This document shows, piece by piece, positions 1-10,965 of a stretch of DNA of 64,000 bases; position 1 is the stretch's first letter; each line of letters opens with the position of its first letter. The translations under genes and the position numbers were made by a program. Source of the stretch: Agapetus fuscipes. Lineage: Eukaryota > Arthropoda > Insecta > Trichoptera > Glossosomatidae. Location: the NCBI GenBank assembly GCA_951799405.1, contig OX637343.1, positions 9,774,524 through 9,838,523 of the forward strand, given 5' to 3'. Under the pieces are notes generated by a model that was not told the origin of the DNA, made no database searches, and saw only the letters and a list, made by a program, of their open reading frames with translations.

Positions 1-66
1 AAAGGTAAGGTAAACCAAATTTTACAGAATGGTAGGTTAGCCTCGTACCAGCTTATTTAAGTCAAA
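1..66 (-). repeat. Family A (LINE 3' tail) fragment
   Basis: The stretch matches the 5' end of the family A unit in antisense: the sequence for 'tttacag...ggt...cagcctc..acca..ctta....gtcaa' is recognisable but diverged. It is cut by the window start. Confidence 0.5.
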
Positions 67-1092
67 TGTTATGATAATAATATTAGACTTATCACCTTAG
101 TAGGTAGGTATTATTATAAGTAAACAAATCCAATGAACACTTTTTTACTTATTATTTTATTTACGAAATAAAATATCAGCGTTTGCTCAATACACAAGTT
201 AAAAGTATCACTCTCTTACTTAGGTACCTATTAAAAACATTTTTAAATATTTTATGTAAAAACCGACACATAAGTAGCGTTTATTTATTTAATGAGGTAC
301 TGCCATCTACATATGAGTAGCAAAAACACTCTGTAGTAGAACTAAGATTTGAGATATAAAGTGTTAACATTTCACACATAGATGCCTCTTTCTCAAAATA
401 AAATTTCCACTAAATAGTTAGCGATTACTTTTATCTCATACACAATTATTACGAAGACACCTTTATCTGTAAAAGTTCAAATTATAAATACCAAATACAT
501 CTGGCATTGACCGTCTTATCTTAATGCTGACTTTTGAAAATTAATTATTTACATATTTATAACAATTTCGTCTCAAGGTGACCATACACTACCCTAAATT
601 GCAATAGATCTAGTTCATTTTATGATTTTTAAGATTTTGTATGTTGGCAACATTCTGTACGATTTTTTATGCCTCAAAAAAACACAATCTTTCGTACATT
701 AGCTTTTTTACGACAATTTTTGTAGGTTAGGCTAGGTCACCTATTTGAGAGACAAAATAATAAACAGATCGACACACCACCACCTTGAAAAACGTCACTT
801 TTGATAGTTCAACGTGAAGTCAACTGAATTACTACAACTCAAGAAATATTTTATTAGAAGAAATAAAAAATATATAGGTAGCAGTTTGAAGACCCTAAAG
901 TCGTAATATTGCCGTTATCTAAATTCTTTTTAATAGTTAGTTTTATAACGAATGCGTCGGAACATTTTTGGGTGTGGAACTTTTTTCTCGGTAGACAAGC
1001 GTCAGTCTTGTATAGGACTGTCGTCCTTAGCAACCAATAACAAAATATTGGCATGCCTTTTCCCTAGCAAAACGGCCGGGTGATGATATTTA
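67..1092. other. AT-rich, no gene recognised
   Basis: No ORF longer than 66 codons and no splice-consistent coding sequence is visible. Positions about 955-1090 resemble a repeat that recurs at 27331, 34312, 59685 and 61925 (shared words such as 'ccttagcaacca' and 'ccctagcaa'). The rest is featureless. Confidence 0.5.
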
Positions 1093-2335
1093 TTTTTTAG
1101 TTTCTTATTCAATAAACAACACTTTTAACTTTTAAACACTGTTTTTAATTTCACAAATATAATATATTTAAAAAATTATTAAATTTTAAATTATACCTAC
1201 CTACTACTAACATTTTCGACTATTCAGTTATCATCGTAGGAAAATATATTTTCCTACCTGATGATGACTGAATAGTCGAAAACGTTAGTAGGGTATTTCC
1301 TATTTTAACCAAAAAAAATGTTATCAGTGAGAATATAAAAAACTGTTACCTTAGATGAAACTTACCTTACATCAAATGATAGTGTCTCATTCAAACTACA
1401 AGAACAAATAAAATTTTAATAAAAATACATACCTATTAGCAAATATTTTATTAAAAAAACCCCAAAATGTCACTGTCCATGGATGTTATATTGTTACTTA
1501 GTAACAGAAATACAAAATGTCTAAGGAAGATCATGCCTTTACACCTAAAAAATGCCTCTAATTAATTTAATTTTATAAAATATGATTTATTTTTAATGCA
1601 ACAGATAACCATTAACTACTTCTTTTTTTTAAAGTTGTCTTAACTTGCAAATCAATAATTTTGTCACTATCCATGGATGAATGTCACACAGACCAATCCA
1701 ATGAAAAAACTAATCAATTTTTTGAACGCTCCTGTGTCATAGACAAGTAGAAGTCAGCCATTTTGAAATCAATCGTCAAAATAGCGATCAACAAGGAAGA
1801 GTTTGTGTTACTAAATAATTTCGTTTTAATTTCATAATTACGTCAACCGTAAGTGTCTTTCCGTGGATAATAGTTCCAAGTAAGTATATTACTTATTTAC
1901 ATGTTTTTTTCCCATTAATTTATAGTTTTAGTCGTCAAAATCTTTGTTAATCAAGAAATTTTACTGAATATAAATTTGAGGTGAGGTTAAGTGCGGTTGT
2001 TTGAATTTTGTCACTTCCGTAGATGTCACTTCCATGGTTCCGTGGGTAATATTGTTACCATGGAAGTGTGTAAAAAAAAAAAAAAATACGAGCCTTGGAG
2101 CCCGACTAATAAGTAAAGTATATAGTCTTAATAGTCATCCATATAATCTGTGAGTTTCAACTATAATTATAATTAATTATGATGTACACATTTTTTTTTT
2201 ATTATTCTTAAAATAGGAAATACCCAGTAGTATAATTGAAAATTAAATTTTTTTTTAGAATATATTATATTTGTGAAATTAAAAACAGTGTTTAAAAGTT
2301 AAAAGTGTTGTTTATTGAATAACAAACTAAAAAAC
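1093..2335. mobile_element. Penelope-like foldback element with hammerhead core
   Basis: Two arms of about 110 bp, 1093-1200 and 2205-2335, are inverted copies of each other (the left arm reads 'aataaacaacacttttaac', the right arm its complement). A second, shorter palindrome at 1201-1290 lies next to the left arm and carries a hammerhead-ribozyme core. The interior 1300-2200 has no long ORF and contains repeated words such as 'gtcac..tccatggatg'. Penelope-like retroelements are known to carry hammerhead ribozymes in their terminal repeats and often have inverted terminal copies; the arms also share words with the shorter foldback units at 33418 and 42861. No reverse transcriptase is visible, so this copy would be non-autonomous. 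Confidence 0.55.
1253..1292 (+). ncRNA. Hammerhead ribozyme-like motif 1
   Basis: Stem I is CCTAC (1253-1257) pairing with GTAGG (1288-1292). The core CTGATGA is at 1258-1264. Stem II is GACT (1266-1269) with AGTC (1274-1277), loop GAAT. GAAA follows at 1278-1281. Stem III is AAC/GTT with no loop (1281-1286), and the predicted cleavage base is A1287. The order is that of a type I hammerhead. Two caveats: one extra nucleotide (T1265) lies between the core and stem II, and a loopless stem III could only work as a dimer. Confidence 0.6.
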
Positions 2336-2654
2336 ATGAAACCATAAAAAAACTTTTTATTTTTGTGCGCTCTTCAATGTTCCGACCTCATTTATTTTTA
2401 ATTGTTTGTTGTATTTTATGAACACTATAGGGGCTCCGCCCCTGGCTGCTACGCAGCCCATCCCCTTAACACTAGGCAATGTGTATATTGCATATAGTTT
2501 TATTGCGTTAAAATTTGTTATATTAGAAAACATGTAATTAAAAATGTAGTTTTTGTACAATATATTTTTTTTTAAGTCTTTTAACAAAAGAAAGAAAACT
2601 AAAAGCAAATAAAAAAGACGAAACCGGTTTTAATTTTCTTCATCATAGTCCTTG

Positions 2655-2775
2655 ACTTATACGTTGGTATGAGCAAAAGAAGAGCCTGTATAAAGAAGGT
2701 TATGACTCTGGAGGAAATGAAAGAAGTATGTAATTGGACAGAAAGAAATGGCGGTTGATCTGTAATATTGGCGGC
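2655..2775 (+). pseudogene. RTE-like LINE, C-terminal coding remnant
   Basis: Translation matches the last codons of the RTE-like ORF seen at 63037-63500: 'RRACIKKVMTLEEMKEVC' followed by a frameshift, then 'ERNGG'. It is cut off directly by an oppositely oriented family A copy. Confidence 0.6.
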
Positions 2776-2776
2776 T

Positions 2777-3034
2777 ATCTATCTATAATCTAAGCTGCAA
2801 AGATATGTTAACATTTAAGGCTCATATTAAAAGCATGCCCACGCAGACAGGCACATGTAGGTTCGCGCCTACACATTTTGCATGTGTGCATACAAATAAA
2901 CAAAATCTCACGTGAACATAAACCTTGCAACTCTTGCCGCCGTTCCCTGAACCGGGGTGGTATTGGCAAAAGTGAACCGATTTTTACAGCACGGGTGGCC
3001 AGCCTCACACCAACCTATCAGTCAAGAAGCACAT
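2777..3034 (-). repeat. Family A copy (older subfamily)
   Basis: Nearly complete antisense unit, from the 'ctataatctaagctgcaaag' tail side to 'cagtcaagaagc'. It belongs to a more diverged subfamily shared with the copies at 51491 and 52500 ('cacatgtaggttcgcgcc'). Confidence 0.8.
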
Positions 3035-3183
3035 AAAAATATAACTGATGTACAAAAATTCTTAATTGCTTATGTACATAACAGATCCAAATTAAAATAA
3101 ATTAAAATAAGACTAAATATTTAACATTAAATTGGAATTTGTTTTGTTTTTAGTTTTGATGTCCATACATATTATTATTTGTT

Positions 3184-3313
3184 CTAATCTAATCTAATCT
3201 AATCTAAGTTGCAAAGATATGTTACATTGGAGATTCACATTACATGCATTCTCACAACCAGACACGTACAAGTTCGCGCTTGCACATGCCTCATGTGAAC
3301 CTACAACATAAAA
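3184..3313 (-). repeat. Family A partial copy with pentamer tail
   Basis: Begins with four tandem 'tctaa' units and runs to 'acctacaacataaaaa', about half of the unit. Upstream 3120-3183 matches the RTE 3' UTR in the opposite orientation. Confidence 0.75.
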
Positions 3314-3344
3314 ATTTGTTGTTGTTGAACATTGATTTAAAAAA

Positions 3345-4318
3345 TGTAATTTATCGTGTATGTTCCTTGACTTATAGGTTTGTTTTTTTTTTTTTTAAGA
3401 ATCCTGTGCGGGAGGCTCCCCAATTCTTGAGAGTCTTGGGGGTCTATGTCACCCTGGAAGGGTGCCGCAGAGGTGTTGCTTGAGTTATTGGTTCTGTCGT
3501 GAGGCGCTGCAAGGAAGTGGTGATTGATGTTGGTTTTGAATAAAACCGGATTAAATTGGGAAGGGAACACAGATACTGGTAGACTATTCCATAAACGGGC
3601 AGTTTGGCACAGGAATGAGTCATGAAAACGCCAAGTTCTCATAGTTTTGAGATCGACTGCAAAGGGATGAATGAGAGTCGTACTACGAGTTTCCCTTTCT
3701 GAAATGAGAGGGGGAGGGATTAATGAATGGAGCTCATTAGAACAAGCTCCGTGGTAATATCGATAAAAAAAAGACTGAGCATTCCAACTTTTCTTCTGTG
3801 CTGGAGCGGCTGCAGATCGGATGTCAGAGAAGGATCATTGATCAACCTCACTGCCCTCCTTTGCACAGAATCAAGTTGGTCACTCAACTTCTTGGACATA
3901 CCACACCAGAGATGGCTGCCATATTCGATAATGGGGCGGATTTGGGATTTATACAGAGTCAATAACTGGGCTGAAGTAAAAAACCTACGGGCTCTGTATA
4001 ATATGCCGAGTTGCCGGAAAGCGGAAGTTGTGCGAGACTCAATAGCATCATGGTATTTTAACTCTGATGACAGAGAAACACCAAGAAACAACAATGCGGC
4101 TGACCACCCATGCTGTAAAAATTGTTCACTTTGCCAATGTCACCCCTGTTTCAGGAAACGACGGCAAGAGTTGCAGGGCTTATGTTCATTTGAGATTGGG
4201 TTTTTATATTGTAGGTCCACATGCGGCATGTGTTAGTGCGAAATTATAAATGTCTGCTTGTGGAAATGCATTAAATATAAATCATAAATGATATATATCT
4301 TTGCAGCTTAGATAAGAT
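3345..4318 (+). repeat. Family A copy split by a LINE insertion
   Basis: The 5' end ('gtatgttccttgacttatag') lies at about 3351-3378 and the unit resumes at 4083 ('gcggctgaccacccatgctg'), running to the tail at 4318. The interruption is the LINE 3' end at 3379-4090, so that LINE is younger than this copy. Confidence 0.75.
3379..4094 (-). pseudogene. Jockey/CR1-like LINE, RT C-terminal remnant
   Basis: The minus strand encodes the end of a non-LTR reverse transcriptase: 'FLGVSLSSELKYHDAI', then 'LYKSQIRPIIEYGSHLW' and 'VQRRAVRLI', and after a frame change near 3720 'TARLWNSLPVSVFP'. These are hallmark C-terminal RT motifs of this group. A run of A on the minus strand (3383-3397 on plus) is the poly(A) tail. 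The copy is 5' truncated at about 4090 and frame-broken. Confidence 0.8.
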
Positions 4319-4704
4319 TTGATTAGACCCCTGTTCTAGGGAAGGTTGGCAAAAGTTACAGGCAAAAGTTTGTTTATTGGCATGCATTGTATATGAGCTT
4401 TCAATCTTTATATATCCTTGCAACTTAGATTATAGATCTCTGTGTTTGAGAAGGTCGGCAAAAGTTGTACGTAGGGCTTATGTTCATTTGAGGTTTGGAT
4501 TTTATTTGTAAGTACACATTCAGCATTTGTAAGCGTGAACTACACGTGTTTGTTTATAGGCATGCATCTGAGAGCTGTAAATGAATATATCCTTGCAACT
4601 TAGATTATATTATAGTATCTCTAAGCCGACATAATATCCTTAGATTGGGTATTTATGCTGTACGTCCATATGGGGCATGTGTAAGCGCGAACTTATACGT
4701 GTCT
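4319..4704 (+). repeat. Tandem partial family A copies
   Basis: Three successive truncated units: about 4330-4435, 4440-4612 and 4630-4704. Each ends in the 'ccttgcaacttagatta' tail or is interrupted. The third is split by the foldback unit at 4705-4915 and resumes at 4916. Confidence 0.65.
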
Positions 4705-4915
4705 AAGAGTTTAAGGCTTACACGGCCGGCTGATGATGCTGGAGTGATGTTTTCCGGGATCTGTTGCCGTGGTCTGTGGGAGCCAGTTCTCATCAAGATC
4801 TCCATCATCATCATACTTCACGCTGAAGAAGCCCATCGTAGAAATGGGCGAAACGTCCGGAAGCTCCAGCTCCCACAGACCACGGCAACAGATCCCGGAA
4901 AACATCACTCCAGCA
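4705..4915 (+). mobile_element. Hammerhead foldback unit, 12-bp target duplication
   Basis: A 211-bp insertion inside a family A copy, flanked by TTATACGTGTCT at 4693-4704 and 4916-4927. Arms 4737-4783 and 4869-4915 are near-perfect inverted repeats ('tccgggatctgttgccgtgg' and complement). The spacer carries a hammerhead core. The non-palindromic left end ('ttacacggccggctg') recurs at 43652, so this is a dispersed family. Size, ribozyme and target-duplication length fit non-autonomous Penelope/retrozyme-type elements. Confidence 0.7.
4816..4863 (+). ncRNA. Hammerhead ribozyme-like motif 2
   Basis: Core CTGAAGA (4823-4829) fits CUGANGA. Stem II is GCCCAT (4831-4836) with ATGGGC (4844-4849), six pairs around a 7-nt loop. 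GAAA is at 4850-4853. A two-pair stem III AC/GT leads to the classic GTC cleavage triplet ending at 4857. Stem I pairs CG (4821-4822) with CG (4858-4859) and, after an internal loop, CTT with AAG (4861-4863). One extra A (4830) lies before stem II. This is the best-formed of the cores here. Confidence 0.68.
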
Positions 4916-4985
4916 TTATACGTGTCTGCTTGTGGGAATGCATTTAATATGAATCTCAAATGTAATATATCTTTGCAACTAAGAT
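4916..4985 (+). repeat. Family A copy, remainder after foldback insertion
   Basis: Continues the unit interrupted at 4704, beginning with the duplicated target and ending in the 'atctttgcaactaagatta' tail. Confidence 0.75.
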
Positions 4986-5264
4986 TACAGATTTAAATCC
5001 ATTTTTGTTTTGTTTGTGTGTAGTTTTTTTGATTTGTATCAAATAAAAGAAAATATCGTAAAAAAAACTTTCCAGTCTTGCCGCTAGATGTCCATATTTT
5101 CTTCATAGATTTTCATACATTTCATTACAAACAAAAGAGGTCTATAATAAATTGAGGGGGATTTTTTAATACTGTTTTCAGAAATTATAATTACTTCTAC
5201 TAAAAACTATTGTTTTCCGAAAAAAATAAAAATTGTGTTGTTAACATTGAAAGAAGTTACATCT
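4986..5264. other. AT-rich spacer, nothing recognised
   Basis: No ORF or repeat family that I can place. Confidence 0.4.
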
Positions 5265-5460
5265 ATAATCTAAGTTGCAAGGATATATTCATTCAAAGCT
5301 CTCAGATGTATGCCCACAAACAAACACGTGTAGTTCGCGCTTACAAATGCTGATTGTGTACTTACAAATAAAATCCAAACTCAAATGAACATAAGCCCTG
5401 CAACTCTTGCCGACATTCCCTGAAACATACCAACCTTTAAGTCAAGGAATACGAGTAATA
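5265..5460 (-). repeat. Family A copy joined to RTE-like LINE
   Basis: Antisense unit from 'ctataatctaagttgcaag' to 'taagtcaaggaat'. It continues through an AT-rich 3' UTR (5461-5582) into the LINE coding remnant that follows, so both belong to one element read on the minus strand. Confidence 0.8.
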
Positions 5461-5582
5461 AATAACATTTAAGTTTAAAAAAAAACAACAAAACCTTAAA
5501 AATAAATCTATCCAAAAAAAATCAAAAATGTATTATGCAAAAAATGTAGCAAACTAATAAACCAACATTACAAATCAGCATT

Positions 5583-6035
5583 GCAGATTAGCCGCCACTT
5601 CTTCCTGTCTTTGCATACTTCTTTCATTTCATCCAGAGTCATAACCTTTTTCATACAAGCTCTCCTTTTATTATGACTCTGGATATCCCATTCAATCGCT
5701 ATTTCGAAAATTTGGACCATCCATACCTTTCTCGGTCATCCTCTTCCACGACATCCATCAATTCTTGCAGCATATACTTTCTTCGTCAGTCTTTCCTCAT
5801 TCATTCTCTCCAAATGTCCAAACCATCTAAGTATACTTCTTTTAATCTTTACTTTCGCACTTTCTCTTACACCCCATTCCTCTCTAACAAAATTATTCCT
5901 CACCCTATCACTCCGTCTTTTTCCAATCATACTTCTTAAGTAGTCTATTTCCACTGTATGGACTTTACTAATCTCACTTTCACTCACCGTCCAGGCTTCA
6001 CTTCCATACATCAGATACATGATACGAGTATTATA
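5583..6035 (-). pseudogene. RTE-like LINE, RT C-terminal remnant
   Basis: The minus strand encodes 'MYGSEAWTVSESEISKVHTV', 'YLRSMIGKRRSDRVRN', 'RWFGHLERMNEERLTKKV' and 'RIDGCRGRG', then frame-broken terminal codons. It is a close homologue of the ORF at 63037-63500. The YGSEAWT...DR(V/I)RN...RW(F/Y)GH signature is characteristic of RTE-like and related LINE C-termini; clade assignment is by motif only. Confidence 0.8.
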
Positions 6036-6481
6036 AGTGTATTTGAATCTGCTTGTCAAACACATACGTGAATGGTAGTTTTTTGCAGCATATATACAAA
6101 ATTTGATTTGCCTTACATCGGGAATGTGTTTCATCTGCTGTGATGGCATTAATTTTGAAAATCGAAACTCCAAGCGATTGACGACCTCGAAGGACAATAT
6201 AATTAAGGATGCTCATTAGGTAGGTATTACCTACATACAGTTAAGTAATTTTATTTTTTAGTTAGCCCTAACCTACATAATTTATCTTTATGATTTTAGT
6301 TGAAATTACTTGCATGTCTTTCTTTATTACCTTACCTAGATACCTAACGTAGGTACCTACCTACTTACGCTGCCATGCTGAAAGTCACTTGAGTGTTATT
6401 GGCAAAACATTTGATCCATAACTGATCGATTGATTGTCGTTTTTGTGGGAAATTCCTATGAGGCAGACCAAACCAATATTT
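6036..6481. other. No gene recognised
   Basis: Contains clustered 'taggtac' words at 6215-6365 but no coding sequence. Confidence 0.4.
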
Positions 6482-6790
6482 CAACCGTCTTAACAAGATG
6501 GTTGAAATGAAAGAAGTATGTAAGGACAGAAAGAAATGGCCGTTGATCTGTAATGTTGGCGGCTAGGATTTTTAAATTAGAATTTGTTCTATGTTTTAGT
6601 TTTGATGTTCATACATATTATTATTTATTGATTTTAAAAATGTAATTTGTTGTGTATGTACCCCCCCATGCAGTAAAAATGGTTCACTTTGCCAATGTCA
6701 CCCCTGTTTCAGGGAAGGTCAGCAAGAGTTGCAGGGTGTATATCCATTTGAGATTTGGGTTTTTATGTTGTAGGTTTACATGCGGCATGA
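6482..6790 (+). repeat. RTE-like LINE 3' end running into family A
   Basis: Starts in the terminal LINE codons ('gaaatgaaagaagtatgtaa'), passes the end of the coding region near 6570 and a roughly 80-bp 3' UTR, then continues into a plus-strand family A unit that is interrupted at 6790 and resumes at 9471. This is one of the clearest demonstrations that family A is the LINE tail. Confidence 0.75.
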
Positions 6791-9470
6791 GCAATAAGGA
6801 GGGCCGATTTTTTTTTTTTGCATAATACGCATCTAATAGTGAAAATATGGTGCCAAATGAAGTTCAAATTACGTGTGTAAAATAAAATTCCATAAAAGTA
6901 ATAATCCTCTGTCTCCAAATTGGCCTCAAAGTTTCGAAAAAATGCCATTTTTATCATTTTTCATGAGGGCTAATAATATAAGAAAGAAGTGAGATTTTAC
7001 GGCAATTTTTATATTTTTGTGCATAAAATATAGTCATGCGCATAAATAATACACATAACTAAGTTATTTAATCACTAAATAATCATTAGGAGGGGTGGAG
7101 AGAGCGTCGAATTTCACCATTTTGTAAAGAATTTGTGACCGCGCGTTAACGAATTGAGTACGAAACTTATTTCAATGCCCTGTGACTGTTATAATTTGTT
7201 TATTTTTATTTTAGAAAGTATGGAGTGTCATGATATGTACCTTTTATAGCAGTAATGTAACTGCACAACTGGACAAGAAATGGTTTGACAATCACGAAAA
7301 AACACCCAAAATTTCCAGAAACAACTGATATTGTTTAAAGAAAACCCCACCCAAGGCTGTTGAGCTTATAATGAAGATGATAAATAATGTGCTGTTTGAC
7401 AATCCTGTAAATGTAACGAAATTAAATCAATGCGCCTTTCATAGAGATTTCGGAGTATTCGCACAAGAGTGAAGCTTCCTAACTGACTAGCAAACATTAG
7501 GGAAAATGATTATTGGAAATACAGCTATAGTCGTTATAAAGTAACTTAGAAATAATATAAAAAATAATCTATGTAGAAGAAATAAGATTAATCAAACCAA
7601 AATAAATCGATGGTAAAAGAACATGCCTAAATCTTAAAATAACAAAAAACACCATTATCATTGAGTTGTTCAAATATCTCCACAGCCAGTCTCACAAGAA
7701 TCATTTCCAAAGCTGCATCGCCAACTTTTCAAAAGAGGCTTCCTGGTACCATTGATGTTTCTACATTGGCAAAAACTTTCTACAGGTATTGAGTTTTGGG
7801 AAAAGTGGCAGCACTCATAACTTCAGAAGCTCTGCATGATATCAAGTGTGAAACATTCAGTTAGTTTTCGAAAAATTCCTTTATACCCATTTGATTTATT
7901 TGCGCACGATTTAAGTACAGATCAATTATATTCATACAAGTTTGTCTAAGAAAAAGTGCAGAGATTTCTAAAAGTTTAGCCAACAAACCCAAAGGAAAAA
8001 AATCTCATGCTTGGTGGATTACGCGAGCTATAGAGCTTATAGGATCCCTTATTATTTTTAACAGGAAAAATTGGGAAAATACGCGGTTAAAGCATACGTT
8101 CTAGCTTGATTTACAAGAATATATCTTCTTTCTAATTAAATTATCAGCAGTTACCTTTTTAAGGCACATGTACTCAAAAATAATTATTAATTTTCAGTTT
8201 ATCTATGCTCAGCTATATTTATAATATTTGCAAGTGCCATCCTATTGCAAAGATGGTTTCCGACATTTATTGAAGTTTATTTAAATTAAAAATATTAATC
8301 AGGAGAACCTAAAATGACAATTGATTCCTCCAAGTGAAGAAATAGTTGCTTTGCTCATTCAGAAAACTTACTGATAGTGAAGTTACGAATCTTCACAAAC
8401 ACCTAAGGCCCGGTATTTTGAAGTATCGTAAAGTTAACTAAAATGCAATTGTAGTTAAATCATCATAATATTTCACTCACCGAATTTCGGCAGTAAATAT
8501 TTAGTAACTTTAACTTTCGATTTTCAAGATGGCGGCGCTTCACTGACAGCAGCTGTTCTTTTTTAATGTAAGGATACATCAAAATTGTTGCAAACTGAAC
8601 ATTTTTTGTCTCGTTTTCTAGCTTAATTAAGGTAAGGGATATGATTTTTATGAATAGTTGTTTGTTTTAAAGCTTTTGAATGGCATTTTAATTATTTCCA
8701 AGATTTGGGGGCGTGGCTTCATACTTCGGCAATGTTCGGTTTTAGTTAACTCGAGATTGAGTATTTTGAATAAAAGTTCAAGTAATAGTTAACTAAAATA
8801 TTACTACAGTTCAATATACCGGGCCTAAGAGAACTCCTCGCAGATACACGTAAGATTCTAAAAACTCTTATCATGCAAGGTGGGAAAATTAACTTTCTCA
8901 AGTTCCATGAATTAACCTTAGGTAAAGTTGCAACTTACTATGGTATTATAAATTGGCAGAAAAACATATCTGAACCACTAACATCTCATCTGATGAAGAT
9001 CTCATTTTTGTTCATAGCACAGGGTGGGCAAATGGAGCAATCTCATCTGCGTTTATCAAACGCAAACAAGCAAAATGTCTTTGAAAAACAGCACAAAAGT
9101 TTTCTTTGAAAAAACAACATTAGAAAATTTTATTTAACCTTAAATAACGTCAAAATTCGAACGATTTTGTACGTTGTTAGTTATAAAATTTTGCTTTCTG
9201 CACAAGTCTGTAATTTACTTTTTTCTCTGAAATGTGTTATTTTACACCTTAAACATTTGTTTTACATGAGAAATAAAATTCAAAAATCGGGTATCATGTC
9301 AGTATGTCAAATTTTTTTTTTTTGTTTTTTTTCAATTTTTCATTATTTCAACGTTGATTTGGAGACAAAAGATGTTGTTTGATTGTAATGAAACTTTCTG
9401 TAAAATAAAATTACGTCATTTAGCAACATAATTTTACTCTTAAATTAAAATGCAGCGAATTTTTTTTTTC
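6791..9470. mobile_element. Unclassified 2.7-kb insertion in family A
   Basis: Family A sequence stops at 'gcggcatg' (6790) and resumes at 'cgcgaactt' (9474), so the interval is an insertion. 'catg' occurs at both edges and might be a short duplication. Oligo-T runs lie just inside both edges (6810 and 9461). Many short decayed reading frames occur in the plus strand; the longest codes for 78 residues at 8873-9109. I do not recognise the protein. A Harbinger-type MITE is nested at 8407-8825. Confidence 0.5.
8407..8825. mobile_element. PIF/Harbinger-like MITE with TAA duplication
   Basis: Terminal inverted repeats GGCCCGGTATTTTGAA at the left and the complement of 'ttcaatataccgggcc' at the right, flanked by TAA at 8404-8406 and 8826-8828. 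A subterminal 'gttaactaaaat' is also inverted. The 3-bp TWA target and GGSCC-type ends fit PIF/Harbinger MITEs. There is no ORF. Confidence 0.75.
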
Positions 9471-9556
9471 ATGCGCGAACTTGTACGTGTCTGCTTGTGA
9501 GAACGCATATATAATGTGAATCCCCAATGTAACATATCTTTGCAACTTACATTGAT
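9471..9556 (+). repeat. Family A copy, remainder
   Basis: 3' half of the unit that was interrupted at 6790, ending near 'atatctttgcaactta'. Confidence 0.7.
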
Positions 9557-9714
9557 TAGGTTGAAATATTTTTTCAGCCCTTTACAACACGTTTGCTTTT
9601 TTTGTGCACAAGAGATTACCTTGATTACAGTGCACCTTCACAGCTATCAATATGCTGGGAGGAACTCTATTGCTAGATTTTTAAATCTTTATAAATTACA
9701 CTAAAAATGATATA
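9557..9714. other. No feature recognised
   Basis: Short AT-rich spacer. Confidence 0.3.
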
Positions 9715-10640
9715 TTATTAGACTTTGTTAGGAGCTTCATACTCCGAGTCGCAGGGTGTTGCGCCATGAAATCAGTAGGTACGGCTCTTTCGTACATTAA
9801 ATAAACCATGTTCTCGCACTCGGGTGAAATCGTCAGGCACATACCTACAACCTGCGTAGCCCTCCAACAGGGTGGGATTGTCAATGAAGCCGTTGATGAC
9901 CTTATGAGAGAGCACCATAAGGGACCTGTAAAGCCTCGTTTCCAGGCTTCTGAAACCAGTCTCCCGAAGTAGCTCCTCTTGATGCATGAATTGTGGATAA
10001 TTTCCACGCAACTTAATGAGGAGATACCTGAGAAACTTTTTTTGGACTTTTTCTTTTATATCTATGTACTTTCGCTGGTAAGGAGTCCAAACCTCGACAG
10101 CGTACCTACTCTAATTTGGACCGTATAACGAGCTAAAGACGTCCACTATCGCTCTGGGCTCAGTGAGCTGTTTGCACACTCTGATTACTAATCCCAGCAG
10201 CTGGTAGCACAGTCGTCAGCTGCGTTACATGGTCAGAAAACTTCAGTCCTGGATCAAACACAGCTCCTAGATCCCGCATTGATTTTACACAACACAGTAA
10301 TTGCCCACTTATAATGTCCTCATGCAAGATGGGTCTGAAAGATTTGGTAAATGACACTGAGATACATTTCTTTGAATTATAAAGAAGAGTTTTTTTTCTC
10401 AGCCCAAGCTGCTAATCATCGAAATTCTAAATCATCTTGTAGGTTCATTTAGTCGCGAATATCCACAACTTTCGTGTAAATCTTCAGATCGACTGCATAA
10501 AGAAGTCAAGAGATATACTTATTGATATCTACAATATCATGTATGAAGGCCAATGGACCCAGATTAGATTCTTGAGGAACGCCCAAGAACGTCTTATGCG
10601 CATCAGAGGTAATTTCACATGAGCAATGTTTGTATGCAAT
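9715..10640 (-). pseudogene. Jockey-like LINE reverse transcriptase remnant
   Basis: Reading the minus strand from 10640: a degenerate 'GVPQ.SNLGPLAF' motif, then 'AVDLKIYT' in place of the catalytic ADDLK, 'SMRDLGAVFDPGLKFSDHV', and after further frame changes 'SLETRLYRSLMVLSHKVING' and 'FRVREHGLF'-like sequence. These follow the order of RT motifs B, C and thumb in I/Jockey-type elements. Multiple frameshifts and loss of the catalytic aspartate show it is dead. Confidence 0.75.
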
Positions 10641-10727
10641 ACCTATGTGTACTGGACCAATATGTCATAAGAAAACTGAAAATTGATTTTTAGAATATTT
10701 AAAGCAACTCTCACATCTAAACTTTAA

Positions 10728-10965
10728 ATCTAAGCTGCAAAGATATGTATCATTTGAGATTAATATTAAATGCATTCCGGCAAGCAGACACGCATAATTT
10801 AGCGCTCACACATGCCGTATGTGGACCTACAGTATAAAAAACCCAATCTCAAATGAACATAAGCCCTGCAACTCTTGCCGACCTTCCCTGAAACAGGGGT
10901 GACATTGGCAAAGTGAACCATTTTTACAGTTTGGGTGGTCAGCCTCATACCTACCTATAAGTCAA
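10728..10965 (-). repeat. Family A copy
   Basis: Nearly full unit in antisense, from 'aatctaagctgcaaagatat' to 'cctataagtcaa'. Confidence 0.85.

Noticed and set aside
3181..3205. CRISPR-like or telomere-like short repeats (tctaa)n
   Set aside because: They are the pentamer tail of family A; the eukaryotic context excludes CRISPR, and the unit is not TTAGG.
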